A stretch of 64,000 bases of DNA from CAWARU01 sp963784575 (GTDB lineage: Bacteria; Pseudomonadota; Gammaproteobacteria; UBA6186; Azoamicaceae). The position numbers and the translations under genes are program-made. Shown piece by piece: positions 38,276 through 45,966 of this stretch. The stretch lies in assembly GCA_963784575.1 (NCBI GenBank), contig CAWARU010000002.1, forward strand, positions 248,001-312,000. Reading direction: 5' to 3'. The notes beneath the pieces were generated by a model, which was given only the letters and a program-made list of their open reading frames with translations, did not search any database and was not told the DNA's origin. Numbering within the stretch: position 1 is the stretch's first letter; every line of letters starts with the position of its first letter.

Positions 38276-38529
38276 GCAACCGTTCACGCACTGCCCTTGA
38301 ACGCCCATCTTTTTGCAATCTCACTTTAAAAAATTAACAAAATTTGCTCATTTACTATTTGTAAACTCCGCTATTTTGTTAATTTTTTAAAGTGACGTGG
38401 ATTCGCTCCATCCATGGCGCTCACCCTCCGGGCGCACCAGTAGGTGCGTCCAAAACGGCTGTCCTGCCGTTTTGTGCCTAAAATCTGGACGTTTTTCCAC
38501 ATCTAAGCCACCGTACCTGAACAATTACT
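38276..38529. repeat. Dispersed structured repeat, copy 2
   Basis: Homologous to 10000-10176 with about 77 extra bases. Starts GCAACCGTTCACGCACTGCC and ends GTACCTGAACAATTAC (imperfect inverted ends). The core stem is a perfect 22-bp pairing of 38322-38343 with 38373-38394 around the conserved 29-base loop. Against copy 1 two stem pairs change on both sides. The extra segment (38396-38480) carries further short hairpins, including AAAACGG/CCGTTTT. Confidence 0.78.
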
Positions 38530-38864
38530 AACATTTAATAATTAGACAATTAACTCATGAATAAACAGTTTTTTTCAATATATCATAGTTTGGTTTATAA
38601 ATTGCAATATTAATTACATTTTTTTAGTCAATAGCTTAATAAGATCCACTATTAAATTAGTAAGGCAAATACTATTAATTTATCTAATCAACTCGATAAA
38701 TATTTGATTGATTGTATATGCTCTTAAGTGTGACACCAATACCTAATCTAGACATCTTGATTTTTATAGCAAAATCTGATTAAATGGAATATCTTCATCA
38801 AATATTTGATGTTACATAAGTGTTTGATATTTAGCAAATATATGTGGTGCAAAGGAAGTAAATT
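38530..38864. other. AT-rich upstream region
   Basis: About 335 bases of very AT-rich DNA before the orphan gene at 38865. No frame of interest, no hairpin with a T-run; presumably promoter sequence. Confidence 0.35.
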
Positions 38865-39287
38865 ATGGCAATGACTTTTTCGAGTTTTGGGGCTTTTCGC
38901 AATAATAATTCCAAAGAAGGCAATAAGTTCAATATCAATAATGACTTAAACAAAGACGAAAATAATTTTATCCAAAAAATTGAATCTGCAAGCAATTTCA
39001 GCCGCGAGTATTCTGCCAAGACAAAGCCTGCAGATTCCCTGCAGCAAGGTCGCATTAAATCTCTTATTTTTAAAACCGCTGAAAATCCAAATACAGCGGA
39101 GGTATGCTATGAATATTGGGAACTCGCTGATGGCATGCCTACCTATTACACCATCACAGTTTCAAGCAAAGATCTTCAATTAGAATCTATTAGTACTGAA
39201 TATGGCTATACAGTCCCTACTACAGCCTTCAGGGTAAATGATCGAAACGAAGTTGAATTGGTCTACTACGGAAGTTGTAGAAGATAA
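38865..39287 (+). CDS. Hypothetical protein
   Basis: Not recognised; 140 residues. AAAGGAAG precedes ATG 38865. The N-terminal 55 residues are Asn/Lys/Ser-rich and probably unstructured (FRNNNSKEGNKFNIN); the rest looks like a small beta-rich domain (RIKSLIFKTAENPNTAEVCY, TYYTITVSSKDLQLESI). No signal peptide. It lies upstream of the RGS-like gene on the same strand, and a 17-base sequence is found in inverted orientation on either side of it (38276 and 39344). Confidence 0.6.
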   Translation: MAMTFSSFGAFRNNNSKEGNKFNINNDLNKDENNFIQKIESASNFSREYSAKTKPADSLQQGRIKSLIFKTAENPNTAEVCYEYWELADGMPTYYTITVSSKDLQLESISTEYGYTVPTTAFRVNDRNEVELVYYGSCRR

Positions 39288-39343
39288 GCAACTCTCCACT
39301 TCCTGGTTCGGGCACAGAAGATAATGTTTGGACTTTCCAGGAT

Positions 39344-39360
39344 AGTGCGTGAACGGTTGC
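39344..39360. repeat. Inverted copy of the dispersed-repeat end
   Basis: AGTGCGTGAACGGTTGC, the exact complement of the first 17 bases of repeat copy 2 (38276-38292). The pair brackets the hypothetical gene 38865-39287, 1085 bases from end to end. Confidence 0.6.
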
Positions 39361-39400
39361 GGTTTTGCAAAATTAGAACCAAGCAAAAAAGGGATTATGG

Positions 39401-40564
39401 ATGTCCAGCGCAGAAGATGCAGTGAAAGCTGATCGAGAGAAAAAGATCGAACAAGATAAAGTAGCTCTGCAACATAAAATAACAGAACAAGATAAAATTG
39501 TTGAGCAAGATAAAATGGCTGATAAGCGACAGAGCAGAACATTTATCTTTTCAAAAGCTGGTAATCGCGACAGCGGCAGGTTTCATCCATCAGTCATCCT
39601 CACTTTACCTCTGGATAAAAGTGTCGATCGTACTGTTTCTTCTACCCCAACTGGTTTGGGTCACACTGTTTTGGGAAGAGTGCAGACCCCTCCCCCTACC
39701 CCATTACATCTTAGGTCTCATCCTCTGACAAGAAAAGGTTCCATGACGGTACGTGATCTGCAGCACAACCCGCGCCAATATGCACAGTTTCAAAAACAAG
39801 TTATACGTGAAAGTGCTACTGAAAATTTAGACTTCGATACTAGAATTGAACAGTTGAAAAAACTGCATCAAGAAATCGAAATCTCACCTGAAAAAGAAAG
39901 TTTAGAAAAGAAACTTCAAGCAGATTGTGTTTCAATTTACGATGCCTATCTTGCCCCCACTTCTAAAGTACAAATTACCCTGAATTATGAATTATTCCTT
40001 AAACTACAAGAAGAATATCTGAACTGCAAAAAAGACGGCAGCGGCTTCAACTCTACTAGCCTTAATCTTTTTTTAGAGGCTCAAGAGAAAATAAACCAAG
40101 ATCTTGCTCATGGGCCAGCGCTCAGACTGAAACAATCTGATACTTTTAAGAAAATTAGCAACGAAGATCAGGTTATCAGGAAGCTTAATCACGACATCGG
40201 CGCTTATTTGCATAAAAATCAAGCAGATGAAGACACTAAGCCTTGCTGCTGTTTCTCGTTATGCAGCATTGATATGTCAAAAGTTTATGCAAATTTAAAG
40301 GATCTTCATGAGGCTTTTGAAGAATTTTTAAATAAGAGTGACAGTAAAGGCGAAGAAATCACACCCATTATTGACGCCAGTCTGCAAACGCATCGAAAAC
40401 TAATAGGTGATAGAAAAGCTATCACCCTATCGAAGGATGCTATTGTCATCGCTCTTCGGGATGCAATCAGTGAGCTGCAAAAAATTGATGACCCTGCAGT
40501 CCAAGTCACACCCAGTCTTTCTGCGCAGATTACATCACCAAGACAGTCACAAAAACTAGTTTAA
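39401..40564 (+). CDS. RGS (regulator of G-protein signalling) domain-like protein, candidate effector
   Basis: 387 residues; AAGGG seven bases before ATG 39401. Residues 1-115 are charged then Pro/Thr/Ser-rich and probably disordered. Residues 118-250 read like a eukaryotic RGS box: NPRQYAQFQKQVIRESATEN followed by LDF (Glu141-Asn142-x-x-Phe145 as in the canonical E-N-x-x-F), an LKK helix, IYDAYLAPTSKVQITLNYEL, and LFLEAQEKINQDL matching the F-x-x-A-Q helix of RGS proteins. Downstream is a cysteine cluster (Cys282, 283, 284, 288) of the kind that is palmitoylated in host proteins, then a helical end. RGS proteins speed GTP hydrolysis by heterotrimeric G-alpha; amoebal hosts have such pathways. 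No signal peptide. Fold call is by eye. Confidence 0.7.
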   Translation: MSSAEDAVKADREKKIEQDKVALQHKITEQDKIVEQDKMADKRQSRTFIFSKAGNRDSGRFHPSVILTLPLDKSVDRTVSSTPTGLGHTVLGRVQTPPPTPLHLRSHPLTRKGSMTVRDLQHNPRQYAQFQKQVIRESATENLDFDTRIEQLKKLHQEIEISPEKESLEKKLQADCVSIYDAYLAPTSKVQITLNYELFLKLQEEYLNCKKDGSGFNSTSLNLFLEAQEKINQDLAHGPALRLKQSDTFKKISNEDQVIRKLNHDIGAYLHKNQADEDTKPCCCFSLCSIDMSKVYANLKDLHEAFEEFLNKSDSKGEEITPIIDASLQTHRKLIGDRKAITLSKDAIVIALRDAISELQKIDDPAVQVTPSLSAQITSPRQSQKLV

Positions 40565-40756
40565 TAGCTAAGAAAATTATAAATTGCGGTTGTTGGGTTT
40601 GGGAGAGGAAACTTTTGATGAGGAAACTTTTCTCGACTACTCTTAATGAAGATCCCTGGTGCTTGTTTTAAGCTAATAAGATTTAAGCTAATAAGCTCTT
40701 TTTTTATGGAATCCAAATCAATTTTCTTCACTACGGTAATCAAAGGAGTGATCCAA

Positions 40757-41579
40757 ATGAGAACGAAAGATTTATTGGTGGCCTGTTTTGTATTGAGTTC
40801 TGCGGCTTGTATCAGCATCACGCATGCTGCTAAAGATGCAAGCTCGCAATCTGCTGCGCAGTCGGCTGCACAATCAGCAGCTGAAGCGCGAAGCAGCTCG
40901 CAACAAGCCAGAGATGCCAGTGCTGCAGCACAATCTGGCGCTGCAGGCGCTGCAGGGCAAGCTGCGGCTTATGGGGCAGCGGGAGCGGCACCACAAGCAG
41001 ATGGCGCAGCATCCAGAGCATGGATTGAGTCACAACAGCAGGGTGACAGAACCAATTATTTCCTGATTCAAGGTGCAGCCAGCGGCAAGATTGAACGTAT
41101 GGCTGGGCAACATAATGTGTACAAAATCACTTTACATAATGTCACTCCTTACGTAAGCTATCTCTCAGATAGGCCTAACAGAAAGGCAGGCCAAATTAGC
41201 TTTGTAGAATATTTAAATCTTTGGTTACGCAAGGGCAAAAATAGCTTTAAAGCAAATCCTCCTAATGCTATTTTACATGCGAGCCAATATAGCAGCGGCA
41301 GTATGCCACAGGCTGCAGCAAGATCCTCAAAGTCAATCGCCTACTGCAAGTGCAGCAGGTGCATCCAGTATGGATGGCGCCCAAGGACCCTTAGCTCAAA
41401 ATCAACCTCTCTATTATGCTTTCGAGATTTATGAACCTAAGTATGACAGACAATCTCAAACATTGACTTACCATGCTAAGCCCTTAGCAGGAAATGCAGC
41501 TGCAATTCCTGAAGCAATGTCTTTGCAGCACATCACCTTGTTTATTGATGAAGTTTGTATTGGCTGCTGGGATGATTAA
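40757..41579 (+). CDS. Secreted Ala/Gln-rich protein, frameshifted
   Basis: Not recognised. ATG 40757 follows AAAGGAG; a signal peptide covers about residues 1-25 (LLVACFVLSSAACISITHA). Residues 26-85 are low-complexity Ala/Ser/Gln. A beta-rich domain follows with NVYKITLHNVTPYVSYLSD, then RPNRKAGQISFVEYLNLW and KANPPNAIL, a pattern I have seen in exported proteins of environmental bacteria but cannot name. At about 41321 the frame must change (one extra A) to continue as DPQSQSPTASAAGAS and end EVCIGCWDD at 41579; the original frame would otherwise run on to 41434 with unrelated residues. Followed by a clear terminator. Confidence 0.65.
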
Positions 41580-41639
41580 CTTGTGATTAACTTGAATGTT
41601 TAAGAGTCATTTTTGATGCATCAAACAATTAGAACTGGG

Positions 41640-41661
41640 GGGCGGACTGAATTGTCCGCCC
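41640..41661 (+). terminator. Terminator after the secreted Ala-rich gene
   Basis: Perfect stem GGGCGGAC/GTCCGCCC with a 6-base loop, followed by TTATAATTTTT. The TATAAT in the tail (41663-41668) can at the same time be the -10 of the next gene. Confidence 0.75.
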
Positions 41662-41677
41662 TTATAATTTTTGAAAT

Positions 41678-42610
41678 ATGAAAAACGTTTTAATAACAGG
41701 TTGTTCCTCTGGATTTGGTTTAGCAATGGCAAATACATTCTTAAAAAACGGCTGGAATGTGATTGCAGGGGTTCGGAGTATGGATGAATTGCCAGAAGAT
41801 CTATTGCTTGCTGCTTCTCCAAACTTGACTATTCAAAAAATAGATTTAACTGAAAAAGAGGATATTCTGTCCGCCAAAATGTTGATCCAAAGAAAATTTC
41901 AAAATGAATTGCACTGTTTGGTAAACAACGCAGGTTATATGCTGGTTGGGCCGCTTGAAAAATTGGAAGATGTGCAAATACTGAATGAAATGCAAGTCAA
42001 TTTTCTGGGGCACGTGTTATTAACACAAGCATGCTTACCAGCCTTGCGAAAATCGCAAGGAAAAATCATCAATATTTCTTCTGCGTTGGGATATTCTGGA
42101 CTGCCATTGCACAGTTTATATTGCGCCAGCAAATTTGCCCTCGAAGGGTTTTCAGAGTCCTTGTATTATGAATTAAAACCCCTCGGTGTCCAAGTTGCTT
42201 TGATCGAACCTGGGATACACCGTTCGAAAATCTTTGAAAATATTGATTTTGGCAGCAAAGATAATTCGAGTTCACAGGCAAATACATACGCGAATTCAAA
42301 TACAAATAATACAAGCGAAAATACAAATACAAATCCGCATTCAAACCCCGAAGCACTCGCCTGTCATATTTACCAACAGCAAGAAATGCATTTAAAACGA
42401 TTTAAAGATAAAGTCCAAAAAAATCCCTATTTGGGAGCACCTCTGAAACTTGCCAAGGTTGTGTATCAATTGGCAGAGAAACGAACAATGCCCTTGCGCA
42501 CCCGTGTAGGCATCGATGCAAGTATGCTCTATTATTTCCAAAGATTTTTGCCAAAAAGTGTGTCGCAGTGGTTTTTAGGTAATGTGTATCACAAAATATT
42601 TTTGGGGTAA
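41678..42610 (+). CDS. Short-chain dehydrogenase/reductase
   Basis: NAD(P)-dependent oxidoreductase, 310 residues. Cofactor loop TGCSSGFGLAMA, NNAG, catalytic Ser in ISSALGYSG and YCASK with Tyr and Lys; the layout (VNFLGHVLLTQACLPALRKS) fits the classical, retinol-dehydrogenase-like group. A 27-residue Asn/Thr/Ser-rich insert sits after the catalytic core around residue 200-228. ATG 41678 has no ribosome site; a TATAAT lies nine bases upstream, so the message may be nearly leaderless. Substrate unknown. Ends tail-to-tail with the ferredoxin gene with no gap. Confidence 0.85.
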   Translation: MKNVLITGCSSGFGLAMANTFLKNGWNVIAGVRSMDELPEDLLLAASPNLTIQKIDLTEKEDILSAKMLIQRKFQNELHCLVNNAGYMLVGPLEKLEDVQILNEMQVNFLGHVLLTQACLPALRKSQGKIINISSALGYSGLPLHSLYCASKFALEGFSESLYYELKPLGVQVALIEPGIHRSKIFENIDFGSKDNSSSQANTYANSNTNNTSENTNTNPHSNPEALACHIYQQQEMHLKRFKDKVQKNPYLGAPLKLAKVVYQLAEKRTMPLRTRVGIDASMLYYFQRFLPKSVSQWFLGNVYHKIFLG

Positions 42611-42910
42611 TTATTTTGGGTTAATTTTTTTTATCGCGAGATCTGCTGTAAGCTTCAACTGACAAGTAAGCCTCGCATTGGGATTTCCTTCTGCATAAAT
42701 TTCTAAGGTTTCTTTTTCATCTTCAGAGGGTGGAGGTATTTTATCTCCCCCGTGCAACACTTCAATGAGGCAAGTCGCACAGAGACCGGTTCTACAACCA
42801 AAAAATACCGGCGAATTTTCAGGTGTGAGCTCTGTGACGAGCGGTGCGCCTTCTTCAAGCTCTACTGGTGCAAATTGCGTGCCAGGAAATTCTATTTTAT
42901 ATTTTTTCAC
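42611..42910 (-). CDS. Plant-type [2Fe-2S] ferredoxin
   Basis: 99-residue electron carrier. The cluster motif is C-x4-C-x2-C (GCRTGLCATC, about 39-47) with the fourth Cys in LTCQLKL near 82. Short N-terminal beta strands (YKIEFPG, PVELEEG) complete the beta-grasp fold. Its redox partner is not evident; the neighbouring SDR is convergent rather than co-transcribed. Cytosolic. Confidence 0.87.
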   Translation of the reverse strand: MKKYKIEFPGTQFAPVELEEGAPLVTELTPENSPVFFGCRTGLCATCLIEVLHGGDKIPPPSEDEKETLEIYAEGNPNARLTCQLKLTADLAIKKINPK

Positions 42911-42991
42911 ACTACTCCCATTCCCTAATGCCTTGTTTTGATTTAAAATTTAATTTGGTCCATTAACTCTATTCTAGGCTATATTTTGAAC

Positions 42992-43781
42992 ATGACCAAA
43001 GAAATCATTCAATTTTCACATGCCAATGGCTTTCCAGCCATGACCTACCATACTCTTTTTACTTACTTAAGAGATGAATTTGAGATTCAATACATTGATC
43101 TCTTAGGTCACAATCAGGAATTCCCCATCACGGATAATTGGGCTTCAACTGCGGAAGAATTGATTGCAGAGTTAGATAGGAAAAAACTGGGGCCCATCAT
43201 TGGAATGGGACATTCACTGGGGGGATCTATCACACTTTTTGCTGCCATCCAACGTCCAGATCTTTTTAAATATTTAGTGTTGCTGGATACACCAATTTTA
43301 TCGTTTGCAAGAGCTAAAATGGTGCAGCTCTTCAAAAATTTAGGAAAGGCTGATTGGATTACGCCTGGTGGACGTGCGCTGCGCAGGAAGACTAGCTGGT
43401 CATCGTATGAAGCCATGTTACAATATTTTAAAAATAAGCCTCTTTTCAAAAATTTTGATGAACAAGCTTTGCATGATTATGTCACCTATGGAACGGTGGT
43501 GACGAAAGAAGGATTACAGTTGAAATTTGATCCTAGAATCGAATCCCAAATCTATATGACATTACCGCACAATTACTCTAGTTTTAAAAATAAACTTACA
43601 GTGCCAGGGGTTGCTTTAATAGGCAGAAAAAGCAATGTTGTTTCGAAATCTGATGCAAAAAGTGTCGAAAAAAAATTTTCATCTTAAAACTATTTGGATG
43701 CCGGGAGGACATTTGTTTCCTTTTGAATATCCAAAAGAAACTGCAGAATGTATAATTAATAATTTAGAAATAGAAGCCTAG
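42992..43781 (+). CDS. Alpha/beta hydrolase, frameshifted near the C-terminus
   Basis: Serine hydrolase of the alpha/beta fold. Nucleophile elbow GMGHSLGGS, oxyanion region HANGFPA near the start. The first frame stops at 43687, but the second frame continues HLKTIWMPGGHLFPFEYPKE to the TAG at 43779, which contains the expected catalytic His (GGH). The junction is A8T4 at 43668-43679; one base fewer restores the frame. As written the protein would lack its catalytic His. ATG 42992 has no ribosome site but TATATT ends six bases upstream. Substrate unknown. Confidence 0.8.
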
Positions 43782-43795
43782 ATGTGGTAAAACTT

Positions 43796-44248
43796 TTACT
43801 CCTCGCTGCCTCTCATAAGAAGAACGGGAATTGTGGTAGTGCGGATGATCTCTTCAGCAACACTTCCAAGCAAAAATCTTGGCAGCCCAGTCCTACCATG
43901 CGTCCCTACCACTAATAAATCTGCTTTTAATTTATCTGCAGTTGACACTATAAGCTCTGCAATTCTCGAGTCAGGATCCTGCATTTCTACAAGCTGTGAT
44001 ACCGCAGTAATATTGGATTGAGCAGCTATGCCTTCCATCTTAGTCAATAATTCCATAGAACCCTTCTTCACTGCATCATGATAGGCAGAGAGATCTGGCC
44101 ACATTCCTCCCATGTTAACATAAGACATATCAGCAACATGAACAATAGTTAATTTTGCATGCTGATCTTTGGCAAGATTTATGGCTTCTTTAAATACAGC
44201 TTCTGATATTTTACTTGGGTTCACCGATACTACTATATTCTTAAACAC
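43796..44248 (-). CDS. Universal stress protein, UspA family
   Basis: 150 residues from GTG 44248, chosen because AAGGGGG lies five bases upstream; the frame is open to 44275. UspA fold with the ATP-binding signature GTHGRTGLPRFLLGSVAEEI (G-x2-G-x9-G-S type). Divergent from a second UspA gene with a 64-base shared region. Usp proteins bind ATP and respond to stress or stasis. The two differ clearly in sequence, so not a recent duplication. Confidence 0.87.
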   Translation of the reverse strand: MFKNIVVSVNPSKISEAVFKEAINLAKDQHAKLTIVHVADMSYVNMGGMWPDLSAYHDAVKKGSMELLTKMEGIAAQSNITAVSQLVEMQDPDSRIAELIVSTADKLKADLLVVGTHGRTGLPRFLLGSVAEEIIRTTTIPVLLMRGSEE

Positions 44249-44300
44249 AAATACCCCCTTCTTTACGCCACGCACTCAAGGTAAAAACTCATATATTAAC

Positions 44301-44306
44301 TATAAT
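44301..44306 (+). promoter_or_regulatory. -10 box of the second UspA gene
   Basis: Perfect TATAAT six bases before ATG 44313, with no ribosome site in between. Transcription would start at or within a base of the ATG. The -35 is poor. Confidence 0.5.
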
Positions 44307-44312
44307 AGTAAA

Positions 44313-44792
44313 ATGTACAAAATAATAGCCGTCGCTGTGGATAGCAGTGAAACCTCAAAACATGCCTTGCAAGAGGCAATTAATCTCGCGCATTTTCACA
44401 AAGCCAAATTGATTATCCTGCACATTGCAGATATTACCTTACCCCAAGATGCCGATATAGGGTATCTCGCCTTGGATATTGATAAATATCAAGCATCCAT
44501 CATAATAAATGGCCGAAAAATGTTGAATGAAATGGCAGCCATGGCAAACTCTGTCGGGGTAGAAAATGAATTACAATTAGTTGAAACGCAATACTATGGA
44601 TCAGTGCCAAGTAAGATCAATGAAGCTGTCGAAAAATTAGGGCCGGAGATCCTGGTGATGGGTACGCAAGGTCGAAAAGGACTGCAGAGATTTTTCTTAG
44701 GCAGTGTTGCAGAGAATGTGATTCGATCCTCAAAGATTCCTGTTCTAATGGTTCGTGGCCAGATAGTCAAGGACCACCCTGCCGTAAGGTAG
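44313..44792 (+). CDS. Universal stress protein, UspA family
   Basis: 159 residues from ATG 44313; the open frame continues upstream to 44169 but overlaps the divergent usp gene. N-terminal YKIIAVAVDSSETSKHALQ and ATP-binding GTQGRKGLQRFFLGSVAENV. Same fold as the divergent neighbour. Its 3' end overlaps a patatin remnant on the other strand by about 26 bases. Confidence 0.87.
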   Translation: MYKIIAVAVDSSETSKHALQEAINLAHFHKAKLIILHIADITLPQDADIGYLALDIDKYQASIIINGRKMLNEMAAMANSVGVENELQLVETQYYGSVPSKINEAVEKLGPEILVMGTQGRKGLQRFFLGSVAENVIRSSKIPVLMVRGQIVKDHPAVR

Positions 44793-45087
44793 CTCGATGG
44801 CGACTCGAAAATTCAATATCTTTTTTTCGTTTGAAAATTTCATACATAGTATCTGGAGTCTTCGAAGTGCTTGGAAAGAGATTCACCATAAAGCACAATA
44901 ATTTTTGCGGGATGTTTTCATCCAATATCACATTCAAAGGCGTATTAGTATGGATACCACCATCCCAAAAATGTCTGTTATTCAGGGTAATAGCCGGAAA
45001 TCCCGGCGGCAGTGCTGCACTTGCCATAATAGGCCTTTTTGCTGCAGCAATACTCTTCATTGATTCTTTCCAATGCGCCTTCCGCAA
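44767..45087 (-). pseudogene. Patatin-like phospholipase remnant
   Basis: About 75 residues match the middle of the intact patatin at 34225-35394: IMASAALPPGFPAI, then FWDGGIHTNTPLNVIL with the catalytic Asp, then the KDIEF segment. The nucleophile half and the C-terminal DUF3734 part are missing. It lies directly downstream of bdhA, the usual neighbour of this patatin subtype in other bacteria, so this looks like the ancestral locus now decayed. Confidence 0.78.
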
Positions 45088-45098
45088 TCTACAGTGTT

Positions 45099-45881
45099 TT
45101 ACTGCATAAACCAGCCATGACTGACAACCAAGGATTGACCTGTCAGGGCATTCGATCTAAAGGAGGCAAAAAACAAAGCGACATCGGCAACATCTTGTGT
45201 GGTGGTAAATTCCCCATCCACTGTCTCTTTCAGCATCACTTTCTTGATAACATCTTCTTCACTGATCCCTAAATCCTTAGCCTGCTCTGGGATCTGTTTT
45301 TCAACAAGAGGCGTCTTCACATAACCCGGGCAAATCACATTACAACGCACATTATGTGCAGCGCCTTCCTTTGCAACCACTTTGCATAAGCCAATCAAAC
45401 CATGTTTTGCTGCAACATAGGGTGATTTTAGGGCAGAACCTTCTTTTGAGTGCACCGATCCCATGTAAATGATACTACCGCCCTTGCCTTTCTCGTACAT
45501 ATGCTGAATACAAGCTTTGGTAGTCAGGAATGCGCCATCCAGATGGATTGCAAGCACTTTTTTCCAATCTTTAAATGCAAGCTTATCGACAGGATCAATG
45601 TGTTGCATGCCAGCATTGCTGACTAATATATCGATATAGCCATATTTAGAGATTGCTTTGGCAACCGCAGCATTTACTTGATCTTCATTGCTCACATCTG
45701 CATCAACGGCAAAAGCGTCAAAACCTTGACTCTGAAATTCTTTAACGACTGCGTCTGCAGCAGTTGGGTTAAGATCTGCAATGACAACTTTTGCCCCCTC
45801 TTTTGCGAAGGTTGTGGCAATTTGTTTACCGATTCCGCTTGCGCTGCCTGTGACGAAAGCAACTTTGTCTTTTAATTGCAT
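45099..45881 (-). CDS. bdhA: 3-hydroxybutyrate dehydrogenase
   Basis: NAD-dependent interconversion of (R)-3-hydroxybutyrate and acetoacetate, the exit step of PHB use. 260 residues, SDR fold: TGSASGIGKQIA loop, NAGMQH, and MGSVHSKEGSALKSPYVAAK containing Ser, Tyr and Lys of the active site. The KEGSALKSPY segment and the ending SLVVSHGWFMQ are typical of BdhA. Together with phaB/phaC and an acyl-CoA synthetase in the window it gives most of a PHB cycle; a PHB depolymerase was not seen. Confidence 0.92.
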   Translation of the reverse strand: MQLKDKVAFVTGSASGIGKQIATTFAKEGAKVVIADLNPTAADAVVKEFQSQGFDAFAVDADVSNEDQVNAAVAKAISKYGYIDILVSNAGMQHIDPVDKLAFKDWKKVLAIHLDGAFLTTKACIQHMYEKGKGGSIIYMGSVHSKEGSALKSPYVAAKHGLIGLCKVVAKEGAAHNVRCNVICPGYVKTPLVEKQIPEQAKDLGISEEDVIKKVMLKETVDGEFTTTQDVADVALFFASFRSNALTGQSLVVSHGWFMQ

Positions 45882-45966
45882 GACGAGACCCTTAATTCAT
45901 AAAGATAACTTATTATAAGTTTACTTACTTGTTTTAATATTTCAAATAAATAAGTGACATACTGCG

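Noticed and set aside
38244..38324. N-terminal extension of the giant Sel1 protein
   Set aside because: It reads into the dispersed repeat, and ATG 38243 has a strong AAAGGAAAG site.
44169..44312. N-terminal extension of the second UspA gene
   Set aside because: Would overlap the divergent UspA gene; the UspA fold begins exactly at ATG 44313 behind a TATAAT.
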